A stretch of DNA of 64,000 nucleotides. Source: Streptomonospora sp. PA3. Its GTDB lineage: Bacteria > Actinomycetota > Actinomycetes > Streptosporangiales > Streptosporangiaceae. Numbering within the stretch: position 1 is the first letter of the stretch; every line of letters starts with the position of its first letter. The notes below the pieces were generated by a model. The model had not been told where the DNA came from and did no database searches. It saw only the letters and a list, made by a program, of their open reading frames with translations. The stretch is from positions 222,341-286,340 of the forward strand of contig NZ_VTZW01000003.1 in assembly GCF_009728995.1 (NCBI RefSeq). Reading direction: 5' to 3'. The position numbers were made by a program, and so were the translations under genes. This document shows positions 18,034 through 25,325 of this stretch, one piece after another.

Positions 18034-18690
18034 TCAGACCAGCCCGTTCTCGTAGGCGAAGACGACGGCCTGGGTGCGGTCGCGCAGGGAGAGCTTGGTG
18101 AGGATGCGGCCGACGTGGGTCTTCACGGTCTGCTCGGCCAGGAACAGCTCCTCGGCGATCTCGCAGTTGGACAGTCCGCGGGCGATCTGGCGCAGCACGT
18201 CGACCTCCCGCGGCGTCAGCACTTCGACGCTCTCGGGCCGCGCGTGGATGCGCTCCCGGCGCCGCGCGGCGATGTCGGCGATCAGCCGCCGGGTCACCGA
18301 GGGCGCCAGCAGCGCCTCGCCCTCGGCCACCACCCGCACCGCGCTGCGCAGGTCCTCCACCGGCGCGTCCTTGAGCAGGAAGCCACTGGCGCCCGCGCCG
18401 AGGGCCTCGTAGACGTATTCGTCGAGGTCGAAGGTCGTCAACATCAGCACCCGCGGGCCGCCCCCGCCGGGCTCGCCCACGATCTCGCGGGTGGCGGCGA
18501 GCCCGTTCATGGCGGGCATGCGCACGTCCATCACGACCACGTCGGGGCGGTGCTCGCGGGCCAGCGACACCGCCTCGCGGCCGTCGGCGGCCTGGGCGAC
18601 GACCGAGATGTCCTCGGCGGCGTCGAGCAGGGTGGCGATCCCGTCGCGGACCATGGCCTGGTCGTCGGCGACGAGCACGGTGATGGGCAC
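18034..18690 (-). CDS. NarL/LuxR-family response regulator
   Basis: 218 residues. Receiver domain: VLVADDQAMVRDG with acidic pocket near residues 8-9, phospho-acceptor Asp in VVVMDVRMPAMNG (about 54), Thr in MLTTFDLDEY and Lys in FLLKDAP (about 105). C-terminal LuxR-type HTH: LTPREVDVLRQIARGLSNCE and LFLAEQTVKTHVGRILTKL. It is encoded 10 bp after the sensor kinase on the same strand, forming a two-component pair. Because the kinase carries PspC domains, an envelope-stress response is a reasonable guess. Confidence 0.95.
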   Translation of the reverse strand: MPITVLVADDQAMVRDGIATLLDAAEDISVVAQAADGREAVSLAREHRPDVVVMDVRMPAMNGLAATREIVGEPGGGGPRVLMLTTFDLDEYVYEALGAGASGFLLKDAPVEDLRSAVRVVAEGEALLAPSVTRRLIADIAARRRERIHARPESVEVLTPREVDVLRQIARGLSNCEIAEELFLAEQTVKTHVGRILTKLSLRDRTQAVVFAYENGLV

Positions 18691-18700
18691 GGCGACCAGC

Positions 18701-21325
18701 TTAGTCGGCGGCCGGGCCGGCGGCGTCGGCGGGAAGCTCGGCCACGACGCGGAATCCGCCCTCGGGCGTGCGCTCGGCCTGCAGCGCGCCGCCGAGCATG
18801 GCCACGCGTTCGCGCATGCCCACCAGCCCGTGGCCGCCGGAGTCGACCGCGGTCGCCGGGGGCCGCGCCGCCGCGGCGCCGCCTTCCCCGGATGCGGGCG
18901 GCGGGCCGTTCTCGACGCGGATCGTCAGCGCCGCGGCCGTGCGCGCAAGCGCGACGGCGACCGGCGCCCCCGGCGCGTGGCGCCCCGCGTTGCTCACCGA
19001 TTCCTGCACGATCCGGTACGCCGACACCTCCACCGCGTCGGGCAGGCCGCGCGCGGCGGCGCGCGCGGCCTGGGCGCCGCCTTCCAGGGTGATGTCCATG
19101 GCCGCCCGCCGGGCGCTCTCGATCAGGTCGGGCAGCGTCTCCAGGCCCGGCTGCGGCGCCTCGTCGGGCACCTCGCCCTCCTCGCGCAGCAGTCCCACCA
19201 CGCGCCGCATCTCCGCGAGCGCGTCGCGGGCGGCGTCGCGGATGGTCGTGAAGGTGGCGGCGGGGCCGGTGTCCAGGTCCGCGAACTTGTACGGGGCGGC
19301 GTCGGCCTGGATGGCGATCATCGACATGTGGTGGGAGACCACGTCGTGCAGCTCGCGGGCGATGCGCGAGCGCTCCTCCAGCACGGCCTGGCGGGCGCGG
19401 TCCCGGCGGCGCAGGGCGGTCTCCTGGGCCAGCCGCCGCTGCGCGGCGCGCCGGCTGCGGACGTTGTAGCCCAGCAGCAGCACGGCCGCGGCGACGGCGG
19501 CGATCCAGGCCGTCTGGCCGGGGTGTGTGCCGACCAGCAGGGAGGCGGCGGCGATGTCGGCGGCGACGGTGACCAGCCCGACGCCGAGCGCGATCCGACC
19601 CGGGTAGTTCACCGCCACCGCGTACAACACCACCGGCAGGGCCAGCAGCGCCGCCACCGGCCACGGCCACAGCTCGTAGGGCGCTGCGCCGGCCGCTCCC
19701 GCGGGGACCGGCGGGGCGCCCAGGCCGATGGCGGCCAGCACGGCGAACAGCCCCGCCGCCGTCATCCGCCACGTCAGCAGCGGGGCGACCGGCAGCAGGG
19801 CGAACGGCAGGCCCACCGCGAAACCCAGCACGATCGCGAGCACCGGGTCCAACCGGTGGAACTGGGCAAGCTGCACGGCGACGAGGGCGGAGAGCCCGCC
19901 GCTGACCCCGAGCAGCAGGAACCACGCGGTCACCTCGCGGGGCTGCACGGGGGGAAGGCCGCCGCCGTCCCTCCCGGCTCCCTCCTGCGCGCTGTCGTCG
20001 GGGACCTCGTCGTCTCGCGGCAGCAGCATCCACAGCAGCAGGTAGACGAGGAGGCCCAGTGGAAAGGAGAACAGGGGGAAGACCACGCGCAGGGTGATGG
20101 TCATGGGCTGGGAGCCGCGCGCCAATCCGGCGCAGACCCCCGCGACGATCCGGCCCTCCGCGGGGCGGGACGGACCGTGGAACAGCCGAACCGGGCCCTG
20201 GGGGCGCCCGCCGGGGCTGCGCCACAGCGCGTCCCGCACGGAACCCAGGACCCACGCCGGGCCCGGCGGCCGGCCGCGTCCGCTGTCCTGCGCACCCTGC
20301 GGATCGGAACCTTCCTCGCCGGACCCGCTCGGCCGCGTGCCGCCGAAGCCTGCACTCGGCGCCGCGGCGGGGACGGGGGCCGCGGACTCCGTCCGGTCGG
20401 CGGTACCGGCGACCCCGGCCGGCGCGGACGCGGTCGCGGACACGGCCGGAGCGCCGGGAGCGGCCTGCGCGGCTCCGTCCGGTCCGCCTGCGCAGACCGC
20501 GCACCGCAAGCGGGCCGCATCGGCCCGGCGCATCCGCACGTTGTCCCCGATCAGCAGGACCGCTGCCGCCGCGACCGCCGACCACACGCCTGCCGGCGCG
20601 GCGCCGGCGAGCATCCCGGCCGCGACCACGACCGCCGCTGTGCAGGCGCCGACCGCGGCGGCGACCGGCCGCGCGTACTGGGCGCCCGCGAGGTACAGCA
20701 CGAGCAGGTAGGCCGCTGCGGCGGCGGCCGGAACCGGCACGCCGGGAAGCGCCTCCGCCGCCTCCGGCCGTGGGGTGACCGGCAGCGCCGTGACGAGCAG
20801 CGCCGCCGTCATCCACCGCCAGGCCAGCAGCACCGAGGTCCGCAGCGCCAGGAGCGGCGCGCCCAGTGCCAGGCCGAGGACGGAGGAGGCCAAGCCGCCC
20901 GGTCCCGAGGCGCTCAGCTGCGCCGCGCTCGCAGTGGCCGTGACCAGGGCCGCCGCGGCGAGGAAGAGGCTCCCGTCGAACCGCTCGCGCCCCGCGGCCC
21001 CGGGGCGCTCGGCCAGCCGCACCAGCCACAGCAGGGGGTAGGCCAGCGAGGGGGCGACCAGTGCCGCGAAGCGCCGCCGCACCCGCTGGGCCGAGCGCCC
21101 GCGGCGTGCGGCGATCCCGGCGCAGACCCCGCCGAGGACCGGGGGAGCGGCGGAGGTGCCGGTGTCGTCGGCGGGCAGCCACCGCGGCACGCCGCTCGGC
21201 CGCCGCCACAGCGCGTCGGCCGCGGCGGAGGCCCCAGCCGCGGCCGGACCACGCCCGCGCTCCGCCGCGCCCGCATCCGGGCGGCGCCGCGTCCCGCCGC
21301 CGGCCGATCGTTCTTCGCCCGCCAT
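18701..21325 (-). CDS. PspC-domain sensor histidine kinase with duplicated membrane sensor
   Basis: 874 residues, about twice the usual size. Module 1 (about 38-265): DALWRRPSGVPR, a PspC-like VLGGVCAGIAA, several membrane helices and VLLIGDNVRMRR. Module 2 (about 363-625): DALWRSPGGRPQ, PspC IVAGVCAGLARG, LLVYLLLWMLLPRDDE, more helices, VLLLGYNVRSRR. The order of landmarks is the same, so the sensor part looks internally duplicated. The kinase core follows only module 2: HisKA_3 with RIARELHDVVSHHMSM (His about 658) and an ATPase domain with NAGRHAPGA and GGHGLVGMRERV. Members of this class phosphorylate the adjacent NarL-type regulator. Pro/Ala-rich stretches join the modules. Confidence 0.92.
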   Translation of the reverse strand: MAGEERSAGGGTRRRPDAGAAERGRGPAAAGASAAADALWRRPSGVPRWLPADDTGTSAAPPVLGGVCAGIAARRGRSAQRVRRRFAALVAPSLAYPLLWLVRLAERPGAAGRERFDGSLFLAAAALVTATASAAQLSASGPGGLASSVLGLALGAPLLALRTSVLLAWRWMTAALLVTALPVTPRPEAAEALPGVPVPAAAAAAYLLVLYLAGAQYARPVAAAVGACTAAVVVAAGMLAGAAPAGVWSAVAAAAVLLIGDNVRMRRADAARLRCAVCAGGPDGAAQAAPGAPAVSATASAPAGVAGTADRTESAAPVPAAAPSAGFGGTRPSGSGEEGSDPQGAQDSGRGRPPGPAWVLGSVRDALWRSPGGRPQGPVRLFHGPSRPAEGRIVAGVCAGLARGSQPMTITLRVVFPLFSFPLGLLVYLLLWMLLPRDDEVPDDSAQEGAGRDGGGLPPVQPREVTAWFLLLGVSGGLSALVAVQLAQFHRLDPVLAIVLGFAVGLPFALLPVAPLLTWRMTAAGLFAVLAAIGLGAPPVPAGAAGAAPYELWPWPVAALLALPVVLYAVAVNYPGRIALGVGLVTVAADIAAASLLVGTHPGQTAWIAAVAAAVLLLGYNVRSRRAAQRRLAQETALRRRDRARQAVLEERSRIARELHDVVSHHMSMIAIQADAAPYKFADLDTGPAATFTTIRDAARDALAEMRRVVGLLREEGEVPDEAPQPGLETLPDLIESARRAAMDITLEGGAQAARAAARGLPDAVEVSAYRIVQESVSNAGRHAPGAPVAVALARTAAALTIRVENGPPPASGEGGAAAARPPATAVDSGGHGLVGMRERVAMLGGALQAERTPEGGFRVVAELPADAAGPAAD

Positions 21326-21618
21326 CTCCCGCTCACCGTTCCACCCGCCGCACAGAGCCGCCCCCGGGCGCAGCCCACCGCCAGCCTAGGCCGCACGACC
21401 GCGCCCGCGGCATACCTCGGAGGTGCCGCACCGCCGTGGCTCTCAGGTAGGGGAGGGCGGCCATCGCCCGGTAGCAGCGTCGGGACGGCCGCGCCCCGGA
21501 GCGCCACTGCCGGGACCGCCGGAACCGCCCCCGCGATCCGTGCCGGGGCGGGCATAGGCTTTGCCTAGCGGCGATCGGCCGCGGGACCGGCGACGAACAG
21601 GAAAGGAAGCGGTCGGGA

Positions 21619-23007
21619 ATGGATGTGCGCGGCTACGTCGAGAGGCATCGGGGCGAGTTCGTCGCCGCACTCAAGGAGTGGGTCGCGATCCCGTCCGTCT
21701 CGGCCGATCCCGGGCACCACGGCGACGTGCGGCGCTCCGCCGAGTGGCTGCGCGACCACCTCGCGGCCACCGGGTTCCCCACCGCCGAGATCTGGGAGAC
21801 CGACGGCATGCCCGCCGTCTTCGCCGAGTGGCCGGCCGCCGACCCCGGCGCCCCGGTGGTTCTCGTCTACGGGCACCACGACGTGCAGCCGGCCCGCGCG
21901 GCCGACGGGTGGCACACCGACCCGTTCGTGCCCGAGGAGCGCGGGGACCGGCTGATCGGCCGCGGCGCCTCCGACGACAAGGGGCAGGTGCTCTTCCACG
22001 CCCTGGGCGTGCGGGCCCTGCTGGAGACCGCGGGGGCGAGCGCGCCGCCGGTCACCGTGCGGATGCTCGTCGAGGGTGAGGAGGAGTCGGGCTCGCCGCA
22101 CTTCCCCGACCTGCTCCGACGCCACCGCGACCGCCTGGCCTGCGACGCCGTGGTGATCTCCGACACCACCATGTGGTCGGCCGACGTGCCCTCGATGTGC
22201 GTGGGCATGCGCGGCCTGACCGACTGCGAGATCAGCGTCTTCGGCCCGGAGACCGATGTGCACAGCGGCTCCTTCGGCGGCGCGGTCCCCAACCCCGCTC
22301 GCGCCATGGCCGACCTGCTCGCCGGGCTGCACGACGAACGCGGCCGCGTCGCGGTACCCGGCTTCTACGACGACGCGGCCGCTGTCAGCGACGAAGAGCG
22401 GGCGCTCATCGCCAAGCTCCCCTTCGACGAGGCCGCGTGGCTGCGCACCGCCGGCAGTCCGGCCGCCGCCGGCGAGGCGGGCTACAGCACCCTCGAGCGC
22501 ATCTGGGTGCGGCCCACCGCCGAGATCAACGGGATGTGGAGCGGGCACACCGGCGCGGGAACCAAGACGATCGTGCCGCGCTCCGCCCACGCCAAGGTCA
22601 GCTTCCGGCTGGTGCCCGGCCAGGAGCCCGCCCGCGTGCAGCAGGGCGTGCGCGCGTTCGTCGCCGAGCGGGTGCCCGAGGGCCTGCGCGCCGAGGTGGA
22701 GTTCGGCGGGCCGGGCGTGCGCGCCTGCGCCTCCGACCTGTCCTCGCCGGTGCTCCGGGCGGCGCGCGCGGCGATGGAACAGGCGTTCGGTACCGAGGTG
22801 CTGTTCACCCGCGAGGGCGGCAGCGGCCCCGAGGCCGACATCGCCGATATCCTCGGTGCGCCGCTGGTCTTCCTCGCCGTCGGACTCGACGAGGACCGCA
22901 TCCACGCCCCCGACGAGAAGGTCGAGATCCCGCTGCTGCTCAAAGGCGCCGAAAGCGCCGCCTACCTGTGGGAGCGGCTGGGCCGGCAGGCGCCGCAGGC
23001 GGGGTAG
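21619..23007 (+). CDS. M20-family dipeptidase
   Basis: 462 residues with ATG after GGAAAGGAAGCGG. M20 metallopeptidase marks: YGHHDVQP (metal His/Asp, about residue 80), RGASDDKGQ (bridging Asp, about 115), VEGEEESGSP (Glu pair, about 152), DTTMW near 178. Lid/dimerisation domain in the middle with HSGSFGG and the C-terminal HAPDEKVEI metal-ligand His (about 430). This arrangement fits the CNDP/carnosine-dipeptidase-like subgroup, which cleaves dipeptides in the cytosol. It is divergent from the two-component kinase gene. The 290-bp gap between them shows a possible TAGGCT -10 but nothing else I can name. Confidence 0.92.
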   Translation: MDVRGYVERHRGEFVAALKEWVAIPSVSADPGHHGDVRRSAEWLRDHLAATGFPTAEIWETDGMPAVFAEWPAADPGAPVVLVYGHHDVQPARAADGWHTDPFVPEERGDRLIGRGASDDKGQVLFHALGVRALLETAGASAPPVTVRMLVEGEEESGSPHFPDLLRRHRDRLACDAVVISDTTMWSADVPSMCVGMRGLTDCEISVFGPETDVHSGSFGGAVPNPARAMADLLAGLHDERGRVAVPGFYDDAAAVSDEERALIAKLPFDEAAWLRTAGSPAAAGEAGYSTLERIWVRPTAEINGMWSGHTGAGTKTIVPRSAHAKVSFRLVPGQEPARVQQGVRAFVAERVPEGLRAEVEFGGPGVRACASDLSSPVLRAARAAMEQAFGTEVLFTREGGSGPEADIADILGAPLVFLAVGLDEDRIHAPDEKVEIPLLLKGAESAAYLWERLGRQAPQAG

Positions 23008-23088
23008 CGGCCTCCGCGGTGTGCGGCGGGCCGTTCGCGGCGGCGCGGCGGCGCCCGTCCCGCCGCCTCCCTACCATGAGAAGGGCCG

Positions 23089-24057
23089 ATGCTTTCCTCA
23101 GACGAGACCCCAGCGCTCTCCCGCGGCACGATCGACCCGGTCGGCCACCGGCGCGGCGACCAGGCGTGGCTGGAGAAGGCCTGGGCCGACCCGGACACCC
23201 GCGTCGTGGTGCTCCAGGACGCCGACCCGGCCGCCGAAGGGTGGCGCGCGCGGCTGGACCGCCGCTCGCGCGCCCTGGTCGCCGCGGACGACAGCGGCCC
23301 CCGGCTGGTGTTCTCCCCGCCCGCGCAGGCGCCCGAGGGGGAGCGGTTCCTGCTCGGCGTCGACGACTCCGGCCGCGCGTACTTCGGCGTCCTTGCCGCG
23401 GAAGCCGAGCCGCCGCCCGCCGCGCCCGGCGCCGAGCCGGCCTCCCTGCGCGAGGTCGGGGCCCTGCTGGGCGACCGCGACTCCGGCCTGTTCACGCGCG
23501 CGGTCGCACTGGCCCACTGGAACGCCACCCACCGCTTCTGCCCGGCCTGCGGCGCCCCCGCCCGCTCGGCCGGCGCGGGCCACCTGCGGGTGTGCACCCG
23601 CGAGGGTACGGAGCACTACCCGCGGACCGATCCCGCGGTGATCATGCTCGTGCACCGCGAGTCCGGCGGGGTCCAGGAGTGCCTGCTGGGCCACAACCCG
23701 CGCTGGCCGCAGGGCCGCTACTCCGTGCTCGCCGGCTTCGTGGAGCCGGGCGAGTCGCTGGAGCAGGCCGTGGTGCGCGAAGTGGCAGAGGAGGTCGGCG
23801 TGGCCGTGGCCGACCCGGTGTACCAGGGCTCGCAGCCCTGGCCGTTCCCGCGCAGCCTGATGCTGGGCTACACCGCCCGCGCCGTCGGCCCCGCCAAGCG
23901 CACCGACGACCAGGAGATCTCGGACTCCCGCTGGTTCTCCCGCCCGGCGCTGCGGGAGGCGGTGGAGTCGGGCGAGGTGCTTCTGCCGGGTTCGGTCTCC
24001 ATCGCCCGCAAGCTCATCGAGCACTGGTACGGCGGCCGCCTGCCGGGGGAGTGGTAG
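23089..24057 (+). CDS. nudC: NAD(+) diphosphatase NudC
   Basis: 322 residues. The N-terminal domain is variable. A zinc-ribbon-like segment FCPACGAPAR ... VCTREGTEHYPRTDP (about 145-185) has three Cys; the fourth Cys of the usual CxxCG knuckle is absent (CTREG). The YPRTDP motif and the Nudix box GFVEPGESLEQAVVREVAEEVG (about 217-238) are intact, as is the downstream SQPWPFPRSLM signature (SQPWPFPxS) that defines the NADH pyrophosphatase group. Function: hydrolyses NAD(H) to NMN(H) and AMP and can remove NAD caps from RNA. In mycobacteria nudC lies by mrx1 and uvrD2, as here. Confidence 0.93.
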   Translation: MLSSDETPALSRGTIDPVGHRRGDQAWLEKAWADPDTRVVVLQDADPAAEGWRARLDRRSRALVAADDSGPRLVFSPPAQAPEGERFLLGVDDSGRAYFGVLAAEAEPPPAAPGAEPASLREVGALLGDRDSGLFTRAVALAHWNATHRFCPACGAPARSAGAGHLRVCTREGTEHYPRTDPAVIMLVHRESGGVQECLLGHNPRWPQGRYSVLAGFVEPGESLEQAVVREVAEEVGVAVADPVYQGSQPWPFPRSLMLGYTARAVGPAKRTDDQEISDSRWFSRPALREAVESGEVLLPGSVSIARKLIEHWYGGRLPGEW

Positions 24058-24112
24058 GCGCGGGCCGGGCGCCGGGGTCGGGGGCGCGGACGGGCGGGCT
24101 CGGGTGCGGGTG

Positions 24113-24610
24113 TCAGCCGCCGCGGCGCGGCGACGCCTGCGCGGCGGCGCCCTCGGCGGCGAGTTCGCCCGGAAGGGCGGTCAGGGGGTTGGTGCAGCTC
24201 GACACCACTTCGCGCGCCATGTCGGCGACCTTGCGGCCGCGCGAGCGCGAGGCCGAGCGCAGCAGCTCGAAGGCCTTGCGGGGCGCCACGCTGTGGCGTT
24301 CGGACAGCACGCCGATGGCCTGCTCGGTGACGACGCGGGTGTGCAGGGCGTGCTCCAGCTGCGCGACGGTCAGCCGCAGCCGCGCCTGCTCGTCGTCCTG
24401 GTCGCTCGCCCGCGGGGGAGCGGGAGCGGAGGAGCGCGGCTGGTCCTCGGCCGCCAGCAGGTCGGCCAGCACCATGGCGTTGAGCAGATCGGGCAGCTCC
24501 TCGCCGTTGTGCACGCGCCATCCCGTGGCGGTCCGCTGGATCGCGCCTAAAACGGCGGCCTCCGCGGTCGCCGCCTCGGCAGCGCTGTTCGACGTCACGT
24601 CTTTCCCCAT
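24113..24610 (-). CDS. ANTAR-domain RNA-binding regulator without receiver domain
   Basis: 165 residues, ATG with GGGGGAG 7 nt upstream. The ANTAR fold occupies about 90-150: a helix with LEHALHTRVVTEQAIGVLSE and then APRKAFELLRSASRSRGRKV, including the Ala-Ile-Gly and Ala/Arg positions typical for binding paired hexaloop RNA antiterminators. There is no N-terminal response-regulator receiver; the first ~85 residues are Ala/Glu rich with a possible short coiled coil. Likely role: RNA-level antitermination control. PdtaS at 59.9 kb normally signals to an ANTAR protein (PdtaR) with a receiver, so this is not its standard partner. Confidence 0.88.
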   Translation of the reverse strand: MGKDVTSNSAAEAATAEAAVLGAIQRTATGWRVHNGEELPDLLNAMVLADLLAAEDQPRSSAPAPPRASDQDDEQARLRLTVAQLEHALHTRVVTEQAIGVLSERHSVAPRKAFELLRSASRSRGRKVADMAREVVSSCTNPLTALPGELAAEGAAAQASPRRGG

Positions 24611-24683
24611 TTCCTCACTCCCCCGTGAAGGGCGCCGGCCGCCGTCCCCGCGGGGCGGCGGCCTGGCGTGCCGTACCGGTCGG

Positions 24684-24947
24684 TCACGAGACCGACGCCG
24701 CGATCTTCTCCTTGACCTGCGCCAGCGACGGGTTCGTCATCGCCGATCCGTCGGCGAAGACCACGGTCGGAACGGTCTGGTTGCCGCCGTTCACCCGCAT
24801 GACGTACTCGGCGGCGCCGGGGTCCTGCTCGATGTTCACCTCGTCCACCCCGATGCCCTCGCGCGCCAGCTGGCTCTTCAACCGCTTGCAGAAGCCGCAC
24901 CAGGGAGTGGTGTACATCGTGATCGAACCGCCGTCCTGGGTGGTCAT
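24684..24947 (-). CDS. mrx1: mycoredoxin (glutaredoxin-fold)
   Basis: 87 residues. The thioredoxin-fold motif TTPWCGFCKRLK places the redox pair CGFC at residues 17-20, and the cis-Pro is in QTVPTVVFADG (about 60). CGFC and the overall length fit actinobacterial mycoredoxin-1, which reduces mycothiol mixed disulfides on proteins. ATG start with AAGGAGACGGTGCG upstream. It is divergent from uvrD2 and near nudC, the same order as Rv3198A in M. tuberculosis. A GGAAG-N18-GTT sequence at 25020-25045 upstream could be a sigma-R promoter, which suits a thiol-stress gene. Confidence 0.9.
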   Translation of the reverse strand: MTTQDGGSITMYTTPWCGFCKRLKSQLAREGIGVDEVNIEQDPGAAEYVMRVNGGNQTVPTVVFADGSAMTNPSLAQVKEKIAASVS

Positions 24948-25019
24948 CGCACCGTCTCCTTAGAACGTAGGGGCGGGTTCCGACAATCGGAGCCCGCGTG
25001 ACGTAGACGCGTCATACCC

Positions 25020-25045
25020 AACGCCGCGTACCGCGCGGAGCTTCC
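25020..25045 (-). promoter_or_regulatory. possible sigma-R promoter before mrx1; rest of the 24948-25325 gap empty
   Basis: On the minus strand the bases read GGAAG, 18 nt, GTTG. The sigma-R consensus known from Streptomyces is GGAAT-N18-GTT, so there is one mismatch. It ends about 72 bp upstream of the mrx1 ATG. In the rest of the mrx1-uvrD2 divergent gap I see only the uvrD2 RBS (GGAGG at about 25313) and no gene. Confidence 0.4.
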
Positions 25046-25325
25046 CCGGCACCGCTTCGTGTCAGCTGGTGGGACGTGCGCCGGCAGACCCCGGTTCCGC
25101 GAAAAGTCGCCGCAGGCCCGGCCGCGATCGGCCGCGGCGCCGTCCACAGCCGGTCGGGTCGGCGTCGATCGCGCGCGCCGGGCGGGCGAGACTTGAGAGA
25201 CTGAGCGGACGGATGTGATCGGCGCGGCCGGACGTGGCCGCTGAGACCCGAGCCGACGCGACCCGAACCCCACGGCCCGGCTCCGGCGCCCCGGCGCCGG
25301 ACCCGAGCGGAATGGAGGCGCAAGC

